Part shown: positions 52,763-61,519 of the stretch, piece after piece | Numbering within the stretch: the stretch's first letter is position 1 | Layout of the letters: each line of letters opens with the position of its first letter | Assembly (NCBI GenBank): GCA_021737145.1 | Contig: JAIPEN010000014.1 | Span: forward strand, 1 to 64,000 | DNA length: 64,000 nt | Direction: 5' to 3' | DNA from: Desulfarculaceae bacterium | GTDB lineage: Bacteria > Desulfobacterota > Desulfarculia > Desulfarculales > Desulfarculaceae | Program-made: the position numbers and the translations under genes | Notes under the pieces: generated by a model | What the model was told of the DNA's origin: nothing | Seen by the model: only the letters and a program-made list of their open reading frames with translations | The model's database searches: none

Positions 52763-55441
52763 ATGAGCGCCGCCGGCCCTTACCAGAAACCGCCCCGCGA
52801 CGTGGAGGTGATCACCACCCACGTCAACGCGGACTACGACGCCCTGGCCTCCATGCTGGCCGCGGCCAAGCTCCATCCCGAGGCCATGCTGGTCTTCCCC
52901 GGGGCCCAGGAGCGCAACCTGCGCAACTTCTTCGTGGAGTCGGTGAGCTTTCTCTACAACTTCGTCAAGATCAAGCAGGTGCCCTTCGACCGGGTGGGCC
53001 GCCTGATCCTGGTGGACAACCGGCAAAAGGACCGCATCGGCGACCTGGCCCGCCTGGCCGACGACCCCGAGGTGGAGGTGATCGCCTATGACCACCACCC
53101 GGACTCGGACAACGACGTAAAGGCCGACTTCCAGATCGTGGAGATGGTGGGCTCCACGGTGACCATCATGACCAAGCTGCTGCGCAAGGAGGGCATCACC
53201 CTCAGCGAGGACGAGGCCACCCTGCTGGCCCTGGGCATCTACGAGGACACCGGCTCCTTCCACTTCATCTCGGCCACCCCGGCCGACTTCGAGGCCGCCG
53301 CCTGGCTGGTGAGCCAGGGGGCCATGCTCAACGTGATCTCCGACCTCATCACCCGGGAGCTGTCCGCCGACGAGGTGGGCCTGCTCCACGACCTGATCGA
53401 GGCGGCCGAGACCCTCAACGTGGGCGGGACCTCCATCGTGGTGAGCCAGGTGAGCCGCGATGCCTACGTGCCCGAATTCGCGGTGCTGGTGCACAAGTTC
53501 ATGGACATGGAAAACCTGGACGCCCTGTTCACCCTGGCCCGCATGGAGGGCCGGGTGTATCTGGTGGCCCGCTCCCGTTTGCCCGAGGTGGACGCCGGAG
53601 CCATCGCCTCGGCCATGGGCGGGGGGGGACACCCCAGCGCGGCCAGCGCCACCCTCAAGGACATGACCCTGGTGGAGGCCTCGGAGCGGCTCAAGAACCT
53701 CCTGCGCTCCTCCATCAACCCCACCATCCTGGCCCGCGACCTGATGACCGCCCCGGTGATAACCGTGCCGCCCGAGACCACCCTCAAGGAGGCGGAGGGG
53801 GTGCTCACCCGCTACAACGTCAACGTGCTGCCGGTGAGCGGCGGGGGCGAGGTGCGGGGCATCATCACCCGCCAGACCGTGGAAAAGGCGGTGTTCCACG
53901 GCCTGGGCGATCTGAGCGTGGTGGAATACATGACCCCCGGAGGAAAGGTGCTCGCCCCGGAGGCCACCCTGGTGGAGGTGGAGGAGGCGGTGGTGGAGCG
54001 CCGCCAGCGCCTGGTGCCGGTCATGGAGGGCTCCAAGCTGCTGGGGGTGGTCACCCGCACCGACCTGCTCAACACCCTTATCGAAAACCCGCTGATCACC
54101 GAGCGCCACGCCGAGCGCTACGAAGGCCCCCGCCCGGTGCGCCACAAGAACATCAAGAGCCTCATGGGCGAGCGCCTGCCCCGGGGGGTCATCAAGACCC
54201 TCAAGGAGATGGGCTCGGTGGCCCAGGATTTGGGGTTCAAGGCCTTTTTGGTGGGCGGCTCGGTGCGCGATCTGTTCCTCAGACGGGACAACCTGGACCT
54301 GGACATCGTGGTGGAGGGCGACGGCATCGCCTTTGCCCGGCGCTACGGCCAGCTCCACTCCGAGGTCAAGGTGCGCACCCACAAGAAGTTCAACACCGCC
54401 AACCTCACCTTTGACCGCGGGCTGAGCATGGACGTGGCCACCGCCCGCCTGGAGTACTACGACTCCCCGGCCGCCCTGCCGGTGGTGGAGCTTTCCAGCC
54501 TAAAGCTGGACCTCTACCGCCGCGACTTCACCATCAACACCCTGGCCGTGGTGCTCAACTCCGAAGGCTTCGGCCAGCTGGTGGACTTTTTTGACGGACT
54601 CCGCGACATCAAGGAAAAGGCGGTGCGGGTGCTGCACAACCTTTCCTTTGTGGAGGACCCCACCCGGGTGTTCAGGGCGGTGCGCTTCGAGCAGCGCTTC
54701 GGCTTCCGCATCGGCAAGCTCACCGAGGGCCTGATCAAAAACGCCGTCAAGATCGACGCCTTCAAGCGCCTGTCCAGCCGGCGGCTCTTTGGCGAGTTCC
54801 GCCAGATGCTCGAAGAAGAGCGGGCGGTGGACTGCCTCCGGCGGCTCCGGGCCCTCAGGCTGCTCTACGTGTTCCACGCCGAGCTCAGGCTGGAGCCCAA
54901 GGACGAGGAACTGCTGGGGGACCTGGAAGAGGCCCTGGCCTGGCACCGCCTTTCCTTCCTGGACCAGCCGGTCAGCCAATGGCTGGTATACTACCTGGGC
55001 CTGGGCGACTCCCTGGAGCGGGAGCAGCGCCTGGCCTTGAGCAAGCGCCTGGGTTTTTCGCCCAAGCAGCGCGAGGAAATGGAAAACGAGCGCTCGCGGG
55101 CTTTGCAGTCCCTGAACCTCTTGCAGCGCAAGAAGCCCCGCGCCTCGGAGATTTACTTCTGGCTGCAGCCCCTGGAGCCGGAGTACCAGTTGTTCGTCAT
55201 GGCCAAGGCCACCCGCCAGTGGGCCAAGCGGGCGGTTAGCCAATATCTCACCAGCCTGGTGCGGGTGCGGCCCGATCTGGGCGGCGGGGATCTCAAGGAC
55301 ATGGGCTTTTCGCCCGGTCCCTTGTTCAAACGCATCCTGGACCGGCTGCAGGCCGCCCGCCTGGACGGCGAGGTGCTCACCCGGGAGCAGGAGTTGCAAC
55401 TGGTGAAACGCGAATTCAGCCCGGAGGAGCAGTCGGCATGA
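52763..55441 (+). CDS. DHH phosphoesterase, CBS pair and tRNA nucleotidyltransferase fusion
   Basis: The product has 892 residues in four parts. The DHH phosphoesterase is at about 13-170 (THVNADYDAL, YDHHPDSDND). DHHA1 is at about 200-305 (GGGGHPSAA). Two CBS domains lie at about 315-440. The class II nucleotidyltransferase head is at about 475-600 (FLVGGSVRDLFLRRDNLDLDIVVEGDG, RRDFTINTLAV), with an RNA-binding helical body to the end. Such fusions are known in Aquifex and delta-proteobacteria and act as A-adding (CCA-type) tRNA enzymes. The DHH-CBS half may add nuclease or regulatory function. It overlaps the M50 protease gene by 4 nt. Confidence 0.92.
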   Translation: MSAAGPYQKPPRDVEVITTHVNADYDALASMLAAAKLHPEAMLVFPGAQERNLRNFFVESVSFLYNFVKIKQVPFDRVGRLILVDNRQKDRIGDLARLADDPEVEVIAYDHHPDSDNDVKADFQIVEMVGSTVTIMTKLLRKEGITLSEDEATLLALGIYEDTGSFHFISATPADFEAAAWLVSQGAMLNVISDLITRELSADEVGLLHDLIEAAETLNVGGTSIVVSQVSRDAYVPEFAVLVHKFMDMENLDALFTLARMEGRVYLVARSRLPEVDAGAIASAMGGGGHPSAASATLKDMTLVEASERLKNLLRSSINPTILARDLMTAPVITVPPETTLKEAEGVLTRYNVNVLPVSGGGEVRGIITRQTVEKAVFHGLGDLSVVEYMTPGGKVLAPEATLVEVEEAVVERRQRLVPVMEGSKLLGVVTRTDLLNTLIENPLITERHAERYEGPRPVRHKNIKSLMGERLPRGVIKTLKEMGSVAQDLGFKAFLVGGSVRDLFLRRDNLDLDIVVEGDGIAFARRYGQLHSEVKVRTHKKFNTANLTFDRGLSMDVATARLEYYDSPAALPVVELSSLKLDLYRRDFTINTLAVVLNSEGFGQLVDFFDGLRDIKEKAVRVLHNLSFVEDPTRVFRAVRFEQRFGFRIGKLTEGLIKNAVKIDAFKRLSSRRLFGEFRQMLEEERAVDCLRRLRALRLLYVFHAELRLEPKDEELLGDLEEALAWHRLSFLDQPVSQWLVYYLGLGDSLEREQRLALSKRLGFSPKQREEMENERSRALQSLNLLQRKKPRASEIYFWLQPLEPEYQLFVMAKATRQWAKRAVSQYLTSLVRVRPDLGGGDLKDMGFSPGPLFKRILDRLQAARLDGEVLTREQELQLVKREFSPEEQSA

Positions 55442-56112
55442 TGGGCGGCATCACGGATTTTCTGGTCAAAGTGGTCATTCTGGCCCCGCCCATTCTCATG
55501 GCCCTGACCGTGCACGAGGCCTCCCACGCCCTGGTCTCCTGGCTGCGGGGCGACTCCACGGCCAAGCTCAGGGGCCGCCTGAGCCTCAACCCCCTGCGCC
55601 ATCTGGACCCGGCCGGCACCCTGGTGTTTTTCATCACCGCCTGGTTCGGGGCTGGCTTCGGCTGGGCCAAGCCGGTGCCGGTGGACGGACGCCGCCTCAA
55701 GAATCCCCGGCGGGACATGATCTGGATCTCGGCCGCCGGTCCGGTGAGCAACATCCTGTTCGCCATCATCATCGCGGTGGTGCTCTACTTCCTGGTGAGC
55801 GCCGGGATCTTCGCGGGCTATGCCGACTGGAAATGGTTTTTGGCCCAGATGTTCCTCACCGGGGTGACGGTCAACGTTATCCTGGCCTTTTTCAACCTGA
55901 TCCCCCTGCCCCCCCTGGACGGCTCGGGCATCCTCACCGGCCTGCTCAGCCCCCGGGCGGCCATGCGCTATCAGGAGCTCAGCCGCTACGGTTTCATGAT
56001 CCTCCTGGCCCTGATCTTCCTGCCCCGCTGGGTGCCGGGCATGCCCGATATAATCAGCTACCTGGTTCTCTATCCGGCCCATTCCGTGCTAAACCTGTTG
56101 TTGCCCTACTAG
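55438..56112 (+). CDS. M50 site-2-type membrane metalloprotease
   Basis: This 224-residue polytopic protein has the zinc motif HEASH (H26, E27, H30) in the second hydrophobic segment and the third ligand in NLIPLPPLDGSGIL near residue 160. The compact form without a PDZ domain matches the rhomboid-sized S2P group common next to scpA. The ATG overlaps the preceding TGA. Substrate unknown. Confidence 0.9.
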   Translation: MMGGITDFLVKVVILAPPILMALTVHEASHALVSWLRGDSTAKLRGRLSLNPLRHLDPAGTLVFFITAWFGAGFGWAKPVPVDGRRLKNPRRDMIWISAAGPVSNILFAIIIAVVLYFLVSAGIFAGYADWKWFLAQMFLTGVTVNVILAFFNLIPLPPLDGSGILTGLLSPRAAMRYQELSRYGFMILLALIFLPRWVPGMPDIISYLVLYPAHSVLNLLLPY

Positions 56113-56131
56113 GCTAAGAGGCGAGCCGGGA

Positions 56132-56902
56132 ATGGACGTAGCCCTAAAGCTGGAAATCTTCGAAGGCCCCCTGGACCTTCTGTTGCACCTCATCCGCAAG
56201 AACGAGGTGGACATCTACGACATCCCGGTGGCCCTGATCACCCATCAGTACCTGGAATATCTGGACCTGATGCGCGATCTGTCCATCGGGGTGGCCGGCG
56301 ACTTCCTGGTCATGGCCGCCACCCTGCTGCACATCAAGAGCCGCATGCTCCTGCCCTCCTACGACTCCAGCGAAGACGAGCAGGAAGAAGACCCCCGGGT
56401 GGACCTGGTGGAGCGGCTCAAGGAGCACATGCGCATCAAGGCGGCGGCCGACAAGCTGGGCGAGCGCGACTGGCTGGACCGCGACGTGTTCGCCCGGGGC
56501 GGCGGCCACAAGGAAGTGGAAAAGGTCCGGGCCGGGCAGGAGGAGGTCATCGAGGCCGGGGTCTTCGAGCTCATCGAGGCCTTCCGCCAGCTCATGAACC
56601 GCCGCCACGAGCAGCTGGTGCTGGAGCTTCCCAAGGACCGCATGTCCCTGGAGGACCGCATCAGCCAGTTGCTGGAGCTTTTGCGCCGCCGCCAGACCAT
56701 GACCTTTGAGGAATTTTTCGCGGACGCGCGCACCCGCCCCCGCTTGGTGGTAACCTTCCTGGCCTTGCTGGAGCTGACCCGTCTGGGCCTGATCCGGCTG
56801 TACCAGGACCGTATGGCCGGCCAGGCGAACCAGCCGCCCCAGTGGGGCGTGTTGCGGGTGTATTTCCAAGTATCGGCCGAGGGACAGGAGAACGAGGCTT
56901 GA
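56132..56902 (+). CDS. scpA: Segregation and condensation protein ScpA
   Basis: This 256-residue kleisin bridges the Smc heads. The N-terminal Smc-neck binding region reads LEIFEGPLDLLLHLIRKNEVDIYDIP, a middle acidic helical part follows, and the C-terminal winged helix binds the other Smc head (TFEEFFADARTRPRLVVTFLALLEL). ScpB follows with a 4-nt overlap. Confidence 0.95.
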   Translation: MDVALKLEIFEGPLDLLLHLIRKNEVDIYDIPVALITHQYLEYLDLMRDLSIGVAGDFLVMAATLLHIKSRMLLPSYDSSEDEQEEDPRVDLVERLKEHMRIKAAADKLGERDWLDRDVFARGGGHKEVEKVRAGQEEVIEAGVFELIEAFRQLMNRRHEQLVLELPKDRMSLEDRISQLLELLRRRQTMTFEEFFADARTRPRLVVTFLALLELTRLGLIRLYQDRMAGQANQPPQWGVLRVYFQVSAEGQENEA

Positions 56903-57789
56903 GCCGGGACATTAAGATGATCGTGGAGGCGCTCTTGTTCGTCTCCGAAAGCCCCCTGAACCTGGCCCAGTTGTGCCAGGTCATGGAGTCCGACGACCGG
57001 AAGGCGGTCAAGGAGGCCCTGGAGGAATTGATCGCCGAGTACCAGCAGATGGAGCGCGCCTTCGAGCTGGTGCAGGTGGCCGGCGGTTTCAGCTTCCGCA
57101 CCAAGCCGGGCATGGCCTTTTGGCTGCGCAAGCTCCGCAAGCAGCAGGTCACCCGTTTGTCCAAGGCCGCCCTGGAGACCCTGGCCATCGTGGCCTACAA
57201 GCAGCCGGTCTTGAAGGCCGAGGTGGAGCGCATCCGCGGGGTGGAGGTGGGCGGCATTTTGCGCACCCTCATGGAAAAGGGCCTCATCCGGGTGGCCGGA
57301 CGCAAGGACCTGCCCGGCAAGCCCCTGATCTACTCCACCACCCGCCGTTTTTTGGAGGTGTTCGACCTCAAGGACCTGAAGGACCTGCCCACCGTGGAGG
57401 AGTTGGAGAACCTGGCCGGCATCGCGGCCGAGCCGCCCGAGGACGAGGCCCCCACCCTGCCCCTGGAGCAGGCCCCGGCCCCCAGCCTGGACGACCTCAT
57501 CCCCCTGGAAGAGCCCCTGCCCCCCCTGAGCGAGGCCGAGCAACAGGTTCTGGAAGAGGCGGCCGAGGTGGCCCGCCAGCCGGTGCGCCAACCTCTCTTG
57601 GAGCAGCCCGGCACCGAGGAGTCGGAGGCGGAGGCGGCCGGCGAGCAGCCTGCCCCTGAACCGGAGCAGGCCTCCGGGCAAGCCGCCGAACCGGAGCAGG
57701 CCGCCGAGCCCGCCCCCGAGCCGGAGACCGCTTCCGAGCCCGAACCGGAGCCGGGCCCTGACCCCGAATCCGGCTCCCGGCCGGCCTGA
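56899..57789 (+). CDS. scpB: Segregation and condensation protein ScpB with long acidic tail
   Basis: The product has 296 residues, against about 180-200 usually. Residues 1-170 are two winged helices (IKMIVEALLFVSESPL; LETLAIVAYKQPVLKAEVERIRGVE). The remaining 125 residues are disordered Glu/Pro/Ala-rich sequence with repeats such as EPEQA and PEPE. TTG 56899 is chosen: it overlaps the scpA stop (TTGA) and has AGGAG about 8 nt upstream. Works with ScpA and Smc in chromosome organisation. Confidence 0.93.
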   Translation: MSRDIKMIVEALLFVSESPLNLAQLCQVMESDDRKAVKEALEELIAEYQQMERAFELVQVAGGFSFRTKPGMAFWLRKLRKQQVTRLSKAALETLAIVAYKQPVLKAEVERIRGVEVGGILRTLMEKGLIRVAGRKDLPGKPLIYSTTRRFLEVFDLKDLKDLPTVEELENLAGIAAEPPEDEAPTLPLEQAPAPSLDDLIPLEEPLPPLSEAEQQVLEEAAEVARQPVRQPLLEQPGTEESEAEAAGEQPAPEPEQASGQAAEPEQAAEPAPEPETASEPEPEPGPDPESGSRPA

Positions 57790-57793
57790 TCCC

Positions 57794-58609
57794 GTGGCAA
57801 GCGAACGCCTGCAAAAGATCCTGGCCCAGGCCGGGGTGGCCAGCCGCCGCGCGGCCGAGGATATCATCCTGGCCGGACGGGTGGCGGTGGACGGCCAGGT
57901 GGTGCGCCAGTTGGGCACCACCGCCGACCCGGCCGAACAGAAAATCACCCTGGACGGCAAGCCCCTGCCCGCGGCGGAAAAAAAGCAATACTGGCTGCTC
58001 AACAAGCCCACCGGGGTGGTGAGCACCGTGGACGACCCCCAGGGACGCCCCACGGTGCGGGGCCTGCTGCCCTCCGAGGCCGACGCCCGGCTATACCCGG
58101 TGGGGCGGCTGGACTTCAACAGCGAGGGGCTCATGCTGCTCACCAACGACGGCGAGCTGGCCCAGCGCCTCATGCACCCCCGCCACCAGGTGGCCAAGCG
58201 CTATTTGGTCTGGGTGGAGGGCCGCCCCGGACAGAGGGCCCTGGAGGCCCTGCGCAAAGGGGTGGAGATCAGCGGACAGAAGACCGCGCCGGCCAAGGTG
58301 GGCATCAAGTCGGCCACCAAGAGCGGCAGCAAGCTGAGCATCACTATCATCGAAGGCAAAAAGCGCGAGATACGGCGCATGTGCGCCGCGGTGGGCCACC
58401 CGGTCAAGCGGCTGGTGCGCATGTCCATGGGGCCCCTGCACCTGGGAGACCTGCCCCAGAGGTCGTCCCGGCCCCTAAAGGCCGCGGAAGTGGACCAACT
58501 CCGCAAGGCCGTGGGGCTCAAGACCCCTTGCAAAGCCCCGGTTGATGGTGTAAAAAAGAGCCCTCGGAGCGGCGGAACGCCCTCTGGCAGAGCACATAAA
58601 GGCCGGTAA
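57794..58609 (+). CDS. rluB: 23S rRNA pseudouridine synthase, RluB/RsuA family
   Basis: This 271-residue protein has an S4 RNA-binding domain at about 1-60 (RLQKILAQAGVASRRAAEDIILAG) and a catalytic domain with the aspartate in GRLDFNSEG near residue 106, plus KKREIRRMCAAVGHPVKRLVR. It makes pseudouridine, most likely at 2605 of 23S rRNA. GTG 57794 is 5 nt after the scpB stop. The last codons and TAA (58607-58609) lie inside tRNA-Val, so tRNA processing would clip the message. Confidence 0.92.
   Translation: MASERLQKILAQAGVASRRAAEDIILAGRVAVDGQVVRQLGTTADPAEQKITLDGKPLPAAEKKQYWLLNKPTGVVSTVDDPQGRPTVRGLLPSEADARLYPVGRLDFNSEGLMLLTNDGELAQRLMHPRHQVAKRYLVWVEGRPGQRALEALRKGVEISGQKTAPAKVGIKSATKSGSKLSITIIEGKKREIRRMCAAVGHPVKRLVRMSMGPLHLGDLPQRSSRPLKAAEVDQLRKAVGLKTPCKAPVDGVKKSPRSGGTPSGRAHKGR
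58528..58556 (+). promoter_or_regulatory. Candidate promoter for tRNA-Val inside rluB
   Basis: TTGCAA (58528-58533), 17-nt spacer, TAAAAA (58551-58556), 44 nt before the tRNA 5' end. It could give the tRNA transcription independent of the scpA-rluB operon. Confidence 0.5.
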
Positions 58610-58674
58610 CTCAGCGGGAGAGTGCCATCCTCACACGGTGGAAGTCATGGGTTCAAATCCCATCCGGCCTACCA
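58600..58674 (+). tRNA. tRNA-Val (anticodon CAC)
   Basis: A full cloverleaf can be drawn. Acceptor AGGCCGG pairs with CCGGCCT; D stem ACTC/GAGT; anticodon stem CCATC/GGTGG with loop CTCACAC, so the anticodon is CAC (reads GTG, valine). T stem ATGGG/CCCAT with loop TTCAAAT. Discriminator A, and CCA is encoded. Its first 10 nt overlap the end of the rluB frame. Phage genes begin about 110 nt downstream. Confidence 0.95.
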
Positions 58675-58684
58675 GCTAATAATA

Positions 58685-58722
58685 ACAGGCAGTTAGGGCG
58701 CAACCCTGACTGCCTGTCTTTG
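58685..58722 (+). terminator. Terminator after tRNA-Val
   Basis: ACAGGCAGT (58685-58693) pairs with ACTGCCTGT (58709-58717), extended by AGGG/CCCT, and is followed by CTTTGTCTC. 10 nt after the tRNA CCA. Confidence 0.65.
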
Positions 58723-58743
58723 TCTCGAATCCCTTAAAATCTT

Positions 58744-58762
58744 GTACACACGGCGTACACAC
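58744..58762. repeat. Direct repeat near the predicted attL
   Basis: GTACACAC at 58744-58751 is repeated at 58755-58762 with a 3-nt spacer. The position, between the tRNA and the first phage gene, suits integrase arm-binding sites, but this is a guess. Confidence 0.35.
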
Positions 58763-58781
58763 CGGCCGGGCCCGCTAAGGC

Positions 58782-59357
58782 TCAGGCTTGCTCCCAAATT
58801 GGAAAATCGAATAGTTTGTCCGGGCTGACAAAGCCCTCCGGCCAAGCCAGCACCTCCGCTGGCAGAGGCTGTTCAAGCAGGTGATTGACCCGTTTGATCA
58901 GCTTGAATACCAGCTCCGAGCAAAACAACTTATCGGGATCGTTGTACGGGTTGGGTTTGCCGTCCGCACCGTCCTGGTCGCTGGAGGGGAAACCCATCAT
59001 CACCGCCCAGGTGTCATATTCTATCTTCGCGGCGGCCCAGCCACGGGCGATGCGCAGCATCTCCGCCACCGCCGGCTCGGTCACACCCCGAATTTTCCTT
59101 ACCCAAAAGAGGCACTCGCGGTTATCCAACAGCGGCCGGATCGGGGCTTCGCCTACCCCGTCCTTGTGCGCCTCGATCACCGTGTCCGGGCCGGCCACGA
59201 GCAGAGCGTGGGTGGCCACCACCAAGTCCTTGTCCCAGGTGGCTACGTCGGTCTGGTGGGCGATAAGGCTGGTCAGCATTTCGTCAGGCCAGCAGGTGAA
59301 CCCCACCTGGCCGGTGAAGTAGTCGCGGCCATGCCGCGCCCCTTGCTTGATCAGCAC
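58782..59357 (-). CDS. Permuted papain-like (YiiX/NlpC-P60 type) peptidase or amidase, phage-borne
   Basis: This 191-residue protein has the circularly permuted order of the YiiX-like NlpC/P60 group. The histidine comes first (VATHALLVAG, followed by DTVIEAHKDG), and the cysteine nucleophile comes later in FCSELVFKL. The target could be peptidoglycan peptide or a lipid amide. Last gene of the phage block, next to the attachment site, where cargo (morons) often sits. The GTG start at 59357 is 2 nt from the previous stop. Confidence 0.65.
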   Translation of the reverse strand: MLIKQGARHGRDYFTGQVGFTCWPDEMLTSLIAHQTDVATWDKDLVVATHALLVAGPDTVIEAHKDGVGEAPIRPLLDNRECLFWVRKIRGVTEPAVAEMLRIARGWAAAKIEYDTWAVMMGFPSSDQDGADGKPNPYNDPDKLFCSELVFKLIKRVNHLLEQPLPAEVLAWPEGFVSPDKLFDFPIWEQA

Positions 59358-59359
59358 GA

Positions 59360-59797
59360 CTACGCCCCCACCTTGGCCAGCAAGTCGTCTATCTGCTGCC
59401 TCTTGCCCTTGGCGATGTCGTTGTTCTCCCGCAGATCGGAAATAACCCCGACCAGCTCCTGCACCTGCTCCACGCCGTTCACCGCCATCTCGACCAGCGG
59501 GGAGATGGCGGAGCCGCCGGGAATAAGCCCAATAATCTCATTGAGCAGCGAGGGGGAGGCCTGGTTGTTTTGCACCGCCACCACGGCCTGGGCCAACAGC
59601 GCATTGGTGTCCACGATTGTGGTCGGGCTGCCGCCCGCGATGGCGCTCGTCTCGCCGCCCGCCGCCGGGGTCATGTCCACCGCGCCACGGCAAAGCAACG
59701 CTTGGCCGGTGGCAAGGTCAATCAAAACCGAGCCGCCTTGCCCCTGCATGATGGAAAAATCCTCGGGGGCGACGAAGTCGTATCTTTTAATAGACAT
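59360..59797 (-). CDS. Phage hypothetical protein
   Basis: This 145-residue protein, not recognised, has a beta-type N-terminus (about 1-45), a Gly/Ala-rich middle, and a helical end (VEQVQELVGVISDLRENNDIAK) that could form a coiled coil. ATG 59797 with GGAGGCC upstream. It lies between the lipoprotein and the peptidase genes. Confidence 0.6.
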   Translation of the reverse strand: MSIKRYDFVAPEDFSIMQGQGGSVLIDLATGQALLCRGAVDMTPAAGGETSAIAGGSPTTIVDTNALLAQAVVAVQNNQASPSLLNEIIGLIPGGSAISPLVEMAVNGVEQVQELVGVISDLRENNDIAKGKRQQIDDLLAKVGA

Positions 59798-59806
59798 TGC
59801 GGCCTC

Positions 59807-60634
59807 CTATGGCCAGGGCACACAACTGATCGATGTGCGCTCGTGTACGATTGGCTCCACTTCCCAGGTCCACCTGCCATTGATGCGGCCGCGTGACAGG
59901 GCCGCCACGCAGAAGCATATTTTCTCTCCGCTTTTGGGCCGCCAGTCGTCGGGTATCTCGCGGACCTTGCCGTCCGGGTCGCCCACCGCCCTCTTGGCTC
60001 TGGTCTGGCTTCCTGGGCCCATCCACTCGAACGAAAACCCGTACCAGGTGCCTCCGAGATTGATAATCACCCAAGAATTGGCAACCAAGCCCTTGCCCTG
60101 AAAGTTCTTGGCCGGCCAGACGGAGGTGCGGTCCTGTTTGAGCACCACGTCTCCGCCGGAAAAGCTCACCTCCAGGTCTCCGGTGATGGCCCAGTCCTTG
60201 ATGCCAGCCGGGTCCCCCACCCAGTTGATGCTGTTGGGGTCGATATCGTCCTTTAGGCCCCCGGAAGAAGCGGGCGGCGAAGCAACGGGCGTTTCGGCCG
60301 GCAATGGCTGAGCGGTCTGTTGGCTGGCCGCCAGCGCCTTGGCCAGCGCCAGCGCCTTGGCCAGCGCCAGCGTCCGGTCCTGCCACCTTTTGAACACGGC
60401 CACGTCCGCTTTCCCGCTGCCGCACACCTGCGCCTGGGCGGTGATCTCCTTGATGCCCTGGACCATCTCGGACTGGCTGGACGGCAGGGCTGTGGCCACG
60501 CGCTGCATCTGTTTGATCAACAGTGGGTATTCGTCGCAGTCCAGCTTGGCCTTGGTCTGCACGGCGCCGCACCCGGCCACCAGCACCAACGCCATCACCA
60601 ACAAAATCGCGGTCTTTTTCACCATTTTTTCCAT
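59807..60634 (-). CDS. Phage-encoded lipoprotein
   Basis: This 275-residue protein has a signal peptide and lipobox VLVAGC at about residues 18-23. A helical part includes ALAKALALAKALA, encoded by an 18-bp tandem repeat (about 60338-60373). A beta-rich C-terminal domain follows (about 140-275: WAITGDLEVSFSGGDVVL; TWYGFSFEW). ATG 60634 (GGGAG upstream) or ATG 60625 are possible starts; the longer frame lacks a signal at its N-terminus. It overlaps the preceding small gene by 16 nt. Could act in superinfection exclusion or lysis; no family recognised. Confidence 0.65.
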   Translation of the reverse strand: MEKMVKKTAILLVMALVLVAGCGAVQTKAKLDCDEYPLLIKQMQRVATALPSSQSEMVQGIKEITAQAQVCGSGKADVAVFKRWQDRTLALAKALALAKALAASQQTAQPLPAETPVASPPASSGGLKDDIDPNSINWVGDPAGIKDWAITGDLEVSFSGGDVVLKQDRTSVWPAKNFQGKGLVANSWVIINLGGTWYGFSFEWMGPGSQTRAKRAVGDPDGKVREIPDDWRPKSGEKICFCVAALSRGRINGRWTWEVEPIVHERTSISCVPWP

Positions 60635-60870
60635 TGCTCCCAGAACCTCCAGGCTATGGGTGTCTTGGCTTGTGCCTCCCCGTACATCCACCAAAAACCC
60701 CAGATAAGAACGTTCCAATCCTCTTGGGTCAGCCGCTCGGTTGCGTAGGCCCACAGGTCTAAAAACGGCTGCTGCAATTCCGGTGGCACCAGCTTGAAAA
60801 GGACCGAGCCGAAGAGCAACGCCCGGCCCCACGCCCGCTTGGACTTGAAGGGGTTCTTGCCCTGGTTCAC
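60619..60870 (-). CDS. Small phage protein, possibly membrane-active
   Basis: This 83-residue, basic N-terminus, tryptophan-rich protein has a hydrophobic stretch ALLFGSVLFKLVPPELQQPFL at about 17-37 and a second, amphipathic part near 50-75. GTG 60870 has AGGAGA 8 nt upstream. It sits right after the endolysin gene, so a lysis accessory or second holin is possible. An 85-nt non-coding gap precedes it. Confidence 0.5.
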   Translation of the reverse strand: MNQGKNPFKSKRAWGRALLFGSVLFKLVPPELQQPFLDLWAYATERLTQEDWNVLIWGFWWMYGEAQAKTPIAWRFWEQWKKW

Positions 60871-60955
60871 GGCTCTTGTCTCCTATATCGGCCGGGGGCG
60901 CGGGGTGATTTTTTTGGGGTGGTCTAACCCCATCAAATCCGCCCCCGGCCGGGGT

Positions 60956-61519
60956 TTACGTTCGGTCCAGGTGCGCCTGGATCAGGGTCTCGCCCAGCAG
61001 GGCCAGGCGCGTGCACCAATGGCGCAGGTTGGGCAGGTCCGCTGGGCGCTTGTCCACGATGGCCCGGTACAGCTTGAGCCGGGCCCAGAGCACGGCCTGG
61101 GCCACATCCAGCTCCCGGTCGCGGTCGTATTGGGTTATGGCGTAGAGCTTGCCCCTGGTTTGGGGGCCGACGTGGCCGTCCACCTTGATCTTCTTGGCCC
61201 CGCCCAGGCGGTTCAGTTCGGCCTGGAACAACCGGGCCATGGCCGTCTGCCCGTGGTTGACCGCCCCGCCCAGCAGCACCATCTGCAACGGCAGCGGCGC
61301 TATCTTGCCCAGGATCAGGTTGGGCGCGTCCCAGAAGTCGCGGCGATAAATCTCCTTGGCCTCGTCGCGTGTGAGCGCGGCAATATTCAGCTTCGGATAG
61401 CTGCGCTGGCTTATGCCCCATTTGGTCCGACCGCCCCGATCGTTTGGCGAGTCGCAGAACTTGCCCTCGATCTCCGGACGCAGCAGCCAGTCCACCGAAA
61501 TGTCAAAGGCGCTAGCCAT
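60956..61519 (-). CDS. GH108-type phage endolysin (N-acetylmuramidase)
   Basis: The product has 187 residues. The N-terminal GH108 domain has the catalytic glutamate in IEGKFCDSPNDRGGRTKWGIS, then TRDEAKEIYRRDFW. The C-terminal peptidoglycan-binding domain (PG_binding_3 type) includes NHGQTAMARLFQAELNRLG and VDGHVGPQT. It cuts the glycan backbone to lyse the host. ATG 61519 is chosen over an upstream in-frame alternative at 61534 because GAGG lies 9 nt before it. It overlaps the candidate holin gene by 8 nt. Confidence 0.9.
   Translation of the reverse strand: MASAFDISVDWLLRPEIEGKFCDSPNDRGGRTKWGISQRSYPKLNIAALTRDEAKEIYRRDFWDAPNLILGKIAPLPLQMVLLGGAVNHGQTAMARLFQAELNRLGGAKKIKVDGHVGPQTRGKLYAITQYDRDRELDVAQAVLWARLKLYRAIVDKRPADLPNLRHWCTRLALLGETLIQAHLDRT

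Noticed and set aside
60338..60373. Short tandem repeat as a possible CRISPR or VNTR locus
   Set aside because: Only two 18-bp units inside a coding frame, encoding ALAKALALAKALA; no spacer pattern.
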